Source: Amycolatopsis sp. FDAARGOS 1241
Lineage (GTDB): Bacteria > Actinomycetota > Actinomycetes > Mycobacteriales > Pseudonocardiaceae
Direction of reading: 5' to 3'
Assembly: GCF_016889705.1 (NCBI RefSeq)
Contig: NZ_CP069526.1
Coordinates: 2,108,001 to 2,172,000, forward strand
Length of the DNA stretch: 64,000 nt
Shown here: one piece after another, positions 10,060 to 18,697 of the stretch
Layout: every line of letters begins with the position of its first letter
Numbering within the stretch: the stretch's first letter is position 1
Translations under genes and position numbers: made by a program
The notes under the pieces: model-generated
Told to the model about the DNA's origin: nothing
What the model saw: only the letters and a program-made list of their open reading frames with translations
Database searches by the model: none

Positions 10060-10104
10060 GGCAATACTTGCACACGCGGTTATTTGCACACGCTCGATAT
10101 TGCC
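10060..10104. promoter_or_regulatory. Candidate MarR operator in divergent promoter
   Basis: Between the SDR (minus) and MarR (plus) genes, GGCAATA (10060-10066) and TATTGCC (10098-10104) form an inverted repeat, and TTGCACACGC occurs twice in the same orientation at 10068-10077 and 10084-10093 (16 bp apart). The position between divergent genes suggests an operator for the adjacent MarR protein controlling both sides. This is inferred from layout only. Confidence 0.5.
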
Positions 10105-10153
10105 TGGCGGAAGAACCACTCGCAACCGCGAGGGGCGCGAGAAGGGGTGGACC

Positions 10154-10603
10154 GTGTCACTGGCTGACGACGCCGTGGAGGCCCGTGCTCAGGGCTGGCG
10201 CACTCTGGCCGCGTTGCACGCGCGCATCGAAGACCGGCTGCAGCGTGAACTGGAGCGCGACCACAAGCTGTCCGTGAGCGAGTACACGGTGCTCGACGTG
10301 CTCGCCCGCCAGGACGGCTTCCACCTGCGGATGAACCAGCTCGCCAACGCCGTGGTGCTCAGTCAGTCGGCGACCACACGGCTGGTGACCCGCCTCGAGG
10401 ACCGCGGCCTGCTCGCCCGCTACCTCTGCCCGACCGACCGCCGCGGCATCTACACCGAGGTGACCATCGCCGGGCGCGAGCTGCTCGACGAAGCCCGCCC
10501 GACGCACGACGCCGCGCTGTCGGCCGCGCTCGCCGAGGCGGAGGAGCTGCCCGAACTGGCTCCGCTCGTCGGTGCCCTGGGCTCGCTCGCCTTCGTCAAG
10601 TAG
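10154..10603 (+). CDS. MarR family transcriptional regulator
   Basis: 149 residues from GTG 10154 with GAGAAGGGGTGG upstream. The winged-helix region reads LSVSEYTVLDVLARQDGFHL, then LANAVVLSQSATTRLVTRLEDRGLL (recognition helix) and the wing CPTDRRGIYTEVTIAGRELL. These are standard MarR features, with the DRR wing motif. It is divergent from the SDR/aldo-keto reductase pair, which are its likely targets. Confidence 0.88.
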   Translation: MSLADDAVEARAQGWRTLAALHARIEDRLQRELERDHKLSVSEYTVLDVLARQDGFHLRMNQLANAVVLSQSATTRLVTRLEDRGLLARYLCPTDRRGIYTEVTIAGRELLDEARPTHDAALSAALAEAEELPELAPLVGALGSLAFVK

Positions 10604-10740
10604 CCACGCAGCGTCACTGCCCCGGCGCCGTCGGCGTGGAGCCTTCCGGGGGGCCTTCGGCCCTATCCGGTCGCCGTACGCCGCATGACGCTCGACCGGG
10701 AGCGGTCCCGGGAAGCGGGCGGCGAAATGGCGGAAATCGT

Positions 10741-12835
10741 TTGCCGCACGGGAATAGCTCGCCGAGACCGCTCGAACGGCTCGGCGCTGGGTGCGCCGGG
10801 CACCCGTGGCCGGTGATCGTGCTCTGGCTCCTGGTGCCGGCCGGCGCGACGGTTGCCAAAATAGTGTCGGTGGTACGTACAGTGACGATTTCAGCCTGCC
10901 CGGCGCCGAATCCGGGCAGGGCAGCGCCGTTCTCGCCGAGCACGACATCGTCGGCGGCTCGAACAGCGCGCGCCTCGTGTTCCGCGTCGACACGGGCACA
11001 CTGAGCAGTCAGTCGGCGGCCATCGAGCAGGCGGTCACGCAAGTGCGGGCCGTGCCCCACGTCGTGTCGTTCTCCGACCCGCCGGCCGCAGGCTCGACCG
11101 CGCCCGGCGGGCGCATCCCCTTCGGCACCATCACGTTCGACGACAAGCCCGCCGTCCTCGGCAGCACCCTCACCGACGGCATCGACAAGGCCACCGATCC
11201 GGTGCGCGCGGCCGGCGTCCAGGTCGACTACAGCGGTCGGCTCGGCAAGGCGGCCGAACCCGGCGCCGGAGATTTCGGTTCGGAGCTGATCGGCCTCGTC
11301 GTCGCGATCCTGGTGCTCCTGCTCGCGTTCGGCAGTGTGTTCGCCGCGGGGCTGCCGATCGTCACGTCGATCATCGGCGTCGCGACGGGTCTGGGCATCC
11401 TCGGTCTGCTGGCGGCGCTGATCACCTTCGCCACGGCGTCGCCGACGCTCGCGATCATGATCGGGTTCGGCGGCGGCATCGACTTCGCCCTCTTCCTCAC
11501 CACGCGCTTCCGGCAGCACCTCATCGACGGCGACGATCCCGCCACCGCCGCCGGACGAACGGTCGCCACCAGCGGCCGGTCCGTGCTGATCGCCGCGACG
11601 ACGCTCGTGCCCGCCTGCTCGGCCTGGCCGGTCGGCGGATCGACCGCTGGCGGGTGCGCAAGCCCGCCGCCGAGCAGTCGGCCGACGGCGGGGAAAGCGG
11701 CTGGCACCGCTACGTCGTCCGCATCGACCGCCATCCGTGGCGCTGGCTCGGCGGCGGCGTGCTGGTGGCCGCGGTGCTCGCGGTACCCGCGTTCTCCCTG
11801 GAGCTGGGCCACATCGACGAGGGCGCCGATCCGGCCGGCAGCACCACGCGCGAGGCCTACGACGCCATCTCGGCCGGCTTCGGCCCGGGCGCCAACGGCC
11901 AGTTCACGGTCGTCGTGGTGCCGCGCGACGCTTCGCAGGCGAGCTCGCGCGGCCAGAGCGTGCAGCAGGCGCTGGCGAAGACGTCCGGCGTTGCGTCGGC
12001 CACGCCACTGACGCCGAGCAAGGACGGCGTGATCCTGCTGTCCACCGTCACGCCCACGACCGGACCGCAGGACGCGGCCACCGACGAGCTCCTGGGCTGC
12101 GCACCGACACGCTGCCGCCCGTGCTCGCCGGCTCGCCGAGTTACGTCACCGGCATGAGGGCCGGCCGGCTCGACTTCCGCGACATCGTCGCCGCGCGGCT
12201 GCCCGCGATCATCGGCGTGGTCGTCGCGGCCACGTTCATCCTGCTGCTGTCGTTCCGCAGCCCGGTGCTCGCGCTGAAGGCCGCGCTGCTGAACCTGCTG
12301 TCGATCGCGGCTTTCTACGGCGTGATCGTCGCGGTGTTCCAGTGGGGCTGGGGCGGTTCACCGCTGGGCGTCGACGAGCCGGTGCCGATCGAGTCCTACG
12401 CGCCGATGATCACGTTCGCCATCGAGTTCGGCCTGTCGATGGACTACGAGGTCTTCCTCCTGTCCCAGGTCCCCGAGTCGTGGGTCCGGACGCGCGACAG
12501 CCACGTGAGCGTCGCCGACGGGCCGGCGGTCACCGCCCGCGTGATCTCGTCGGCGGCCGTGATCATGGTCTGCGTGTTCTTCGCGTTCCTCGCCTCGGCC
12601 GAACGTCGTGATCAAGCTCCTGGCCCTCGGGCTCGGCGTGAGCGTGCTCATCGACCCGACGATCATCCGGCTCGTGATCGTGCCCGCGGCGATGTTCCTG
12701 CTGGGCGAGCGCAGCTGGTGGCTGCCGCCGTGGCTGGACAAGCTGCTGCCGCACCTCGAACCGGAGCCCGAGGGGGTGCCGGAGCCGGTGCCGCCTCCGC
12801 CGGAGCCGTCCCCGGAGGCGACACCGTCCACTTAG
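10741..12835 (+). pseudogene. MMPL family transporter, frameshifted and internally deleted
   Basis: The pieces line up with an actinobacterial MMPL (RND-type) membrane exporter. In order: LERLGAGCAGHPWPVIVLWLL; shift near 10860; VGGTYSDDFSLPGAESGQ and the first transmembrane cluster to FLTTRFRQHLIDGD; near 11605 the sequence jumps from SVLIAATT straight to LVPALLGLAGRRIDRW, apparently lacking about 40 residues (two helices) plus a shift; second periplasmic domain to DELL; shift near 12098; second cluster with IEFGLSMDYEVFLLSQ; shift near 12603; C-terminus to 12835. A lost transmembrane pair cannot be explained by a base-calling error alone, so this is probably a true pseudogene. The N-terminal start (TTG 10741) is a guess. 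Confidence 0.78.
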
Positions 12836-12840
12836 GCCGG

Positions 12841-14265
12841 TTACGGCCTGAGCCGGTGGAGGTCGCGCGGGAACAGCGTCGTGCCGCGGATGTTGGGTAC
12901 TTCGAGGACCCGCGCGACCCACCGCTCGAGTCCGATGGCGAACCCGCCGTGGGGCGGCATCCCGTGGGCGAACGCGGCGAGGTAGTCGCGGTGGTTCGCG
13001 GCCTCGTCGCCGAGTGCTGCGAGGTAGTCGGCGTGGTGGTGGAGGCGCTGGCCGCCGGTGACGAGTTCGAGGCCGCGGAAGAGGAGGTCGAAACTGTTGG
13101 ACTTCGCCGGGTCTTGCGGGGCGGGGTGGGTGTAGAAGGGGCGCTTGGCCATCGGGTAGCCGGTGACGAAGAGGAATTCGGAGCCGTGGGCGGTCTTGGC
13201 CCACTCGCCGAGCCTGCGCTCGTCCTCGGGGTCGAGGTCGGGTTCGTCCTTGTGCAGCATCGCTTGTGCCTCGGCGAAGTCGATGCCGGGAATCTCCTCG
13301 GGCACCCGCAGCTCGACGGCTTGCGCCATCTCGGCAACGACGTCGCGCAGCACGGCCATCACGTCCCGGTGGTCGGTGATGAACCCCAGCTCCGCGTCCA
13401 GGCTCGTGTACTGCGCCAAATGCCGCGCCGTGTCGTGCGGCTCGGCGCGGAACACCGGCCCGACTTCGTACACGCGCTCGAACACGCCGACCAGCACCTG
13501 CTTGAACAGCTGCGGGGATTGCGCGAGGTAGGCGGGTTTCCCGAAGTAATCGATCTCGAACACGTTCGCCCCCGATTCGGTGCTGGTTGCGACGATCTTC
13601 GGGGTGTGCACCTCGGTGAAGCCCCGGCTGTCGAGCGCTGCGCGGAAGGCCTTCACGCCGGCCGCCGCGATCTCGTGGCGCCGCTTGAGCTCGGGGTGCC
13701 TCAGCGCGACGGCCGCGTGGTCGAGCACGGCCGGGAGAGTGGCCGGGATGGTGGGCCGGTAGAGGTCGAAAGGCGGGCGCCGGCTCGGTTCGGAGAGGAC
13801 GCGGATCTCCGGGCTGACGACCTCAACGCCTTGCGGCGCCTGTGGATTGGCCACGACTCGGCCGGTGACCTCGATGACGGTTTCTTCGGTGAGCGGTGGG
13901 TGGTGTGGTTGCCGCGATTCCTGGGTTTCGTTGCTGTTGAACGGTCGTGGCGGCAGTTCCGTGCCGTCGGCCGAGTTGTCCACAGCATGGCCGAGTTGTG
14001 GACCGTTCGGCCTCTCCGCGGCTTTACCGCCGGTTTCGTCGGGGGCGGCCGATAGAATGGAACGGGGACGCCCCCCGAGGGAGGGCGGGGGCATTTCGGT
14101 GCGGCGGGGATGTGCGGCGACCACCACCTGAGCCATCCCCGACCGGTCCCTGATCACCAGGAACGTGACGGACTTCAGGGCCCGCCGGCGGTGGACCCAG
14201 CCGGCGAGGCGGACGGTGGTGCCGACGTGTGCGGGCAGGTCGGCAGCCAGGGTGCGAGAAAACAT
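12841..14265 (-). CDS. aspS: Aspartyl-tRNA synthetase, archaeal/non-discriminating type
   Basis: 474 residues: an N-terminal OB-fold anticodon-binding domain and a class II catalytic core. Motif 2 is FRAEPHDTARHLAQYTSLDA and motif 3 is GGFAIGLERWVARVL. It lacks the large GAD insertion of the bacterial-type enzyme and is about 100 residues shorter, which places it with the archaeal/eukaryotic-like AspRS (AspS2), often able to charge both tRNA-Asp and tRNA-Asn. Oddly, residues 52-123 form a Pro/Asn/Gln-rich insertion inside the OB fold where relatives have a few residues. ATG 14265 has GAGGAG upstream. A T-box leader precedes it, so it is probably induced by uncharged tRNA. It may be a second AspRS beside the housekeeping copy. 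Confidence 0.88.
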   Translation of the reverse strand: MFSRTLAADLPAHVGTTVRLAGWVHRRRALKSVTFLVIRDRSGMAQVVVAAHPRRTEMPPPSLGGRPRSILSAAPDETGGKAAERPNGPQLGHAVDNSADGTELPPRPFNSNETQESRQPHHPPLTEETVIEVTGRVVANPQAPQGVEVVSPEIRVLSEPSRRPPFDLYRPTIPATLPAVLDHAAVALRHPELKRRHEIAAAGVKAFRAALDSRGFTEVHTPKIVATSTESGANVFEIDYFGKPAYLAQSPQLFKQVLVGVFERVYEVGPVFRAEPHDTARHLAQYTSLDAELGFITDHRDVMAVLRDVVAEMAQAVELRVPEEIPGIDFAEAQAMLHKDEPDLDPEDERRLGEWAKTAHGSEFLFVTGYPMAKRPFYTHPAPQDPAKSNSFDLLFRGLELVTGGQRLHHHADYLAALGDEAANHRDYLAAFAHGMPPHGGFAIGLERWVARVLEVPNIRGTTLFPRDLHRLRP

Positions 14266-14281
14266 CAGCTCTCCTCGAGCG

Positions 14282-14512
14282 AACTCGGCGACCCCTTGGG
14301 GGTGCGGGCGAGAAGGGAACTCGCGGTACCACCGCACCTTCGCCGCCGGCGTGCCGCCGGCGGCCTCGAAGGGCCCGATCACGGGGGCCGGCCGGCGGGG
14401 CATTTCCTCCCCGCACTCGGGAGTGTCTTCGCGGCGGGGCCGCGGCGCCGCCCTTTCACCGTCGGCGGCTCGCTGGGGTCGCGGGTCCCCGCGCTACTCG
14501 TCTCCGTCAGCG
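14282..14512 (-). promoter_or_regulatory. T-box riboswitch leader of aspS, GAC (Asp) specifier
   Basis: On the minus strand the leader has the hallmark elements in order: GACGAGTAG at the stem I base (complement of 14492-14503), CAGCGAGCCG and GGTGAAAG of the distal stem I (complement of 14447-14475), a GAA-GAC-AC specifier segment with GAC at 14425-14427, and the T-box bulge GGTGCGGTGGTACCGCG (complement of 14322-14338), which pairs with the tRNA acceptor end. GAC is an Asp codon and the gene is an aspartyl-tRNA synthetase, which agrees. No poly-U terminator is seen and the ribosome site GAGGAG is close, so control is probably translational, as in other actinobacterial T-boxes; that last point is inferred. 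Confidence 0.85.
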
Positions 14513-14602
14513 CGTTCCACCCACCGTAGAACCCGGCGCGGGCCCGTGTCGCGTGGATTAACGCGCAGTGGCCGGGTGACCAACGAAAGTGGTCGCCCAC
14601 CA

Positions 14603-14690
14603 ATGAAACGATTCATAGCCGCTGACGTGTGAAACCAGGGCTTGCGCGCGTATGTGCCCGCAGTTACTCTCCATCGTTAATACGTTTCAA
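14603..14690. promoter_or_regulatory. Two candidate LacI-type operators upstream of the MFS gene
   Basis: ATGAAACGATTCAT (14603-14616) is an inverted repeat (ATGAA-ACGA-TTCAT), and TTAATACGTTTCAA (14677-14690) is a weaker repeat of the same TGAAACG/CGTTTCA half-sites. LacI-family sugar regulators use this class of site. They lie 30-115 bp before the transporter start, and no LacI gene is present in the window. Confidence 0.5.
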
Positions 14691-14718
14691 TCCCGTCGGC
14701 GAAGACGAGGAGGGGGAC

Positions 14719-15981
14719 TTGACAGCTCCGCAAGCGGTGGGGGGCCGCCACAGCCGCGGGTGACGAGAGCACCGTCACGCGACAGCAGTGGAAGTGGTCG
14801 GTGCTGGCCGTGATGGCGTCCTACCTCGACGCGGGATCGATACGTCGCGCTGGGGTCCGGCTCGCGCTGTTCCAGGCGTACCTGGGCCTGAGCAGCGGTG
14901 CCGTCGGCGTGCTGGCAGCGATCGGGCAGAACGCGATCGGCTGTGCGCTCGGCGCGTTCGTCGGCGGCCGGCTGGGCCGCAAGCGCATCTACAAGTACGA
15001 CCTGCTCGTCTGCGCGCTCGGCGTGCTGTGCATCGCGCTCGCGGTGAACGCACCCATGCTGTTCATCGGCACGTTCGTGGTCGGTGTCGCGGTGGGAGCC
15101 GACGTGCCGACGTCCCTCGCGCTCGTCGGGGAGTTCTCGCCGTCGAAGCATCGCGGGAAGGTGCTCAGTTTCACGCAGATCGCGTGGAACGCGGGTCCGG
15201 TCGTGGTGCTGCTGCTCGCGCTGGCACTGTTCGGTTTGGACCTGCTGGGCATCCGGATCGTGTTCTTCCATCTGGTGGTGGTCGCACTCGTCACGTGGGC
15301 CTTGCGCCGCGGGTTGTCCGAATCCGCACGCTGGCAGACCGCGAAGTCACGCGGCGCCGCCGCGTTCAAGGCGATCTTCCGCGGCAGCAACCTGCGGGCC
15401 CTGTCCTGGACCGCCACCGTCTACGTCTTCTGGGGCCTCGCCGCCGGCACGGCCGGCCTGTTCACGCCGTACATCGCGCAGACGCTGCACGCGGGCGGCC
15501 AGGCCGCGGGCGTCGCGCTGTCGTGCGCCGGGTTCGTGATCGGCATCCTCGCCACGATCCCGTGCATGCGCTACCTCGACCGCGGCTACCGCACCCGCCG
15601 TCCTGTGGGGCGCCGGGTCGATCATGCAGGTCGCCGGCTACGCCGTGTTCCTGTTCCTGCCGTTCAGCGTGCCGGTGATCATCGTGAACATCGTGCTGCT
15701 CGGCATCGGCGCACGATCACGGGTGAAGCCGTGTACAAGATCTTGAGCCAGGAGCTGTTCCCGACGCTGCTGCGCGGCACTGCGCAGGGCTTCACGTTCG
15801 CCGTCGCGCGCACGGTGCTCGGGGTGTGGAGCTTTTCGTGCCGTTGCTCGCGGACGCCGGGATCGGCATCATCGCCGCGCTGCTCGTGGCCTGCCTGGTG
15901 ATCAGCGGCGCCGTCGGGTTCTTCTTCATGCCCGACACGTCCGGCAAGTCCCTGGAACAGATCGAAGCGGAGCGCGCATGA
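14719..15981 (+). pseudogene. MFS (sugar) transporter, several frameshifts
   Basis: A ribosome site GAGGAGGGGGAC precedes TTG 14719. The gene can be followed through at least four shifts: near 14757 (to DESTVTRQQWKWSVLAVMASYLDAGSI), then a long membrane stretch with GGRLGRKRIYKYD and EFSPSKHRGKVLSFTQ (MFS loop 2-3 and 4-5 type motifs), near 15600 (to VLWGAGSIMQVAGYAVFLFL), near 15712 (to TITGEAVYKILSQELFPTLLRG) and near 15832 (to FVPLLADAGIGIIAALLVA, ending DTSGKSLEQIEAERA). EAVYKILSQELFPTLLRGTA is the loop seen in sugar-porter MFS proteins. The stop TGA overlaps the ATG of the next gene (ATGA), so the two were one operon. Confidence 0.78.
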
Positions 15982-18005
15982 GCTCGGCCAGGCTGCTGCG
16001 GCGGTTCCACACGCCGGGTCCCGAGTACAGCCCGTTGCCGATCTGGTGGTGGAGTGGTGCGCCGGTGACCCACGAGCGCCTGCGCCGCCAGCTGGAACGG
16101 CTCGTGGAGCAGAGCGTGCGGCAGGCGGGGGCGATGTGCCTTGCCGCGACCGGCCCGATGTTCGGCTCGGTCGCCGACGACCCGCCGTTCCTCAGTCCAC
16201 AGTGGCTCGAACTGCTCGACGCGGCCTGCGCAGACGCCGCGGAGCTCGGGTTCCACCTCTGGATGCAAGACCAGATCGGCTTCTCCGGCGCCAAACTCCA
16301 GGGCCGGCTCACCGCCGAGCACCCGGAGTACGCGGGGCTGGCGCTCAAGCGCGACGCCACCGGGATCCACGAGGATGACCGGCCGCTCGGCGCGGTCGCC
16401 TCGGTGGCCGAGGTCGGCGGACCGTGGTGCGCGCTCGCGGAGTCCACTCTGGACAATTCAGACGGCGACCTGGCCGCGGCTTCGCGCTCCGGCACGTTGC
16501 CGATCGAGGTCTGCGCTTCGAGCACGAGACAGGTCCGGTCCTGGCGACGTACGGCCCGTTCGCCGAAGTCCGCGACGCCGACGGACGGTGGCGGCCGGCC
16601 GAGTGGTCGCTCTCGCGCGGGATGCGCAAGGACCCGCTGCACAACGACACGGTGGGGCCCAAGGGTTACGTGCCCTAAGAGTTCCTCGACTGGCGCCACG
16701 TGCCGGCCGGCGGCCGGGTCGCCGTCCGCACGCACCTCGCGATCCCGGACCGACGGGGCTGTTCCTCGCCGTCGGCTCGCGCGGCGCGTGGTGGTCGACG
16801 GTGCCGAGCTGCCCGTGCCGGAGTCCGCGTACCAGTCGTTCAGCCCCTTGCCGGATGAGACGGCCGGCCGCACGGTGGCCGTCGAGATCGAGTTCACCGC
16901 GACCCGCGAAGGGGTGCTGCGGGCGTCGTTCGCCGTCGTGGCCGATCCGGGCGCGTACCGGCGGCCCGAGTGGCTGGTGGGTGAGGAGCTCGTGCGCACC
17001 TTCACCCTCGCCGGGATTCCTGACGACACCGTGGTCCACGTCGCCAGCGAAGGCGCGTGCCGCGTGTTCGTGAACGACAAGGCAGTCGGCAAGCAGGGCG
17101 ACTTCAACCCTTACCCGGGCCACCGCGAGATCCGCGTGCACCCCTACGACGTGCGCGAGCACCTGCGCGCCGGCCAAAACACGCTGCGGCTCGCGCTGAC
17201 CGCCGACGCCGCGGACACCGTCGACGCCCCGCTGAGCGATACCGCCTGGCGCTCGACCGGCCTGCGCCGCGACCACCCGCGCGACCCGCGGTTCGTGTGC
17301 GCCGGCCCGCGACCGCACCCGCTGCGGGGTGCGCACTGGCTGGAACCCGGCGCGGCACAAGGGGAAGTCGTGCTCGGCGTGGTCCCGGACCTCGAGCCCG
17401 GCGGCGAACGCACCGAGCACCTCACGTTCCCCGCCCCGCTCGGCACCACGGCGCTGACGATCCCGACCACGCTCGACGTGCGGGTGGCGGTGGGCGACGC
17501 CGAGTACAAACCCGTCGAGGGCCGGGTGGCGCTGCCCGCACCCCTTCCCGCGGGCACCCCGATCCGCCTCACCTTCACCGCCTTCGACGGCCGCCGCGGC
17601 GGCGCCCTGCTCGACGCCGCCGTCCAGGTCGAGGTCGCCGAGGCGGAGACCTCGCTGGCCCCGTGGGAAGACCTGGGCCTGCGCGCCCCCGGCGGCCTCG
17701 TCCGCTACCGCACCACGATCACGGCCCCGCCCGGCCGGGCGATCCTCGACCTCGGCTCGGTCCGCGGTACCGCCGACGTCCTCGTAAACGGCGAACTCGT
17801 CGACCGCCTCGTGTGGGGCCCGTGGCGCGCCGAGCTCACGGATTCCCTGTGCCCCGGCGAAAACACCGTGGAACTCGTGGTGCGCGGCACCCTCGCCGGC
17901 TACCTCGACGACGCCTCACCCACGACGGCCGTCGCGGCGGGCCAGACCCGCACCGGCCTCTTCGGCCCGGTCCGGCTGGTGGTTCACGAAGAGGTCACTG
18001 GATGA
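15978..18005 (+). pseudogene. Glycoside hydrolase (GH106-like alpha-L-rhamnosidase?), disrupted
   Basis: The N-terminal ~170 residues (YSPLPIWWWSGAPVTHERLRR, QLERLVEQSVRQAGAMCLA, GFHLWMQDQIGFSGAKLQGR) resemble GH106-type rhamnosidases, where WWWSG and the LWxYDE/Q region lie in the catalytic barrel. The last ~380 residues are beta-sandwich domains (FVNDKAVGKQGDFNPYPGH, VRGTADVLVNGELVDRLVWG). Between 16500 and 16800 the frame shifts near 16510, meets TAA at 16676-16678 (within GPKGYVP-stop-EFLDWRHVP), and shifts again near 16760 back to the first frame. At 675 codons it is also shorter than the usual ~1000-residue enzymes, so part of the catalytic domain may be gone. The family assignment is tentative. 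Confidence 0.6.
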
Positions 18006-18255
18006 GGAGATCACTTCGAGACATCAGGAGGCGGGCGTAGATCAACCCGAGGAGGCCGGTCGACGTCAGGAGGGAGGCGAGGACCGGGCTCCTCGGTTCG
18101 GCGGGAAAGCAGTCGCCGAGCTGCGCCAAACCGTCGCAGGCCGCACCGTTCGACGTGACGAACGCGAGTTCCGCCTGGGCACTGGTCACGAGGAGAACCA
18201 CCCCCAACCCGATCGCGACGAGGCTGGTGATCGCGACGGTGGTGCGTGGCGACAC
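17995..18255 (-). CDS. Small membrane protein, unknown function
   Basis: 86 residues from GTG 18255, with a good ribosome site (GAGGAGAACCACC). Two hydrophobic segments (VAITSLVAIGLGVVLLVTSA and PVLASLLTSTGLLGLIYARLL) flank a short loop with two Cys (GAACDGLAQLGDCFP) that could form a disulfide outside the membrane. No family recognised. Its 3' end overlaps the glycoside hydrolase stop by 11 bp. Confidence 0.55.
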   Translation of the reverse strand: MSPRTTVAITSLVAIGLGVVLLVTSAQAELAFVTSNGAACDGLAQLGDCFPAEPRSPVLASLLTSTGLLGLIYARLLMSRSDLLIQ

Positions 18256-18697
18256 GGTGGTTCTCCTCGGCTCGACGGAAGTCGATCACTGGATCGCTAG
18301 TTGCCGGCCGATCGTTACATTGGGGACAGCCGGTTCGAACAAGACCCGTTCAGGACTTTCCACTTCTCGTCCCGAACGGTGATAAACGGCCCGTTTCCAA
18401 CGAATTACCTGGGGAACGGGCCGCTTCCCGTCACCCGGGCGGACCAATCCCGGCAGTGCGGCAGGATGGTTCCACGGGTGCGCAAGGGATTCCGAACGGG
18501 TGAGTGGTTCGGACATCCGCGAACCGAACCCGTGCTCCATCCGTAGGACCGCGGAAGTCGAGCCGACGCAGCATTCCCCCAGGTCACCATGGAAATTGGG
18601 GGCTTTTGCCGGGATCGTTACCATCCCTCCATCGTTGACCCCTTCGTTCGGCCTGACCTAATTTGTTGGCCCACCAGACGAACTGGGCGGTGTCAGC
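18256..18697. other. Intergenic region with promoter-like DNA before ROK operon
   Basis: About 440 bp with no convincing gene and lower GC than its surroundings. CGGCCCGTT (near 18387) and AACGGGCCG (near 18415) form an inverted repeat of 9 bp. The last 60 bp before the ROK start contain 'cctaatttgttggcccacc', a locally AT-rich patch likely to hold the promoter of the sugar-import operon. Confidence 0.4.
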
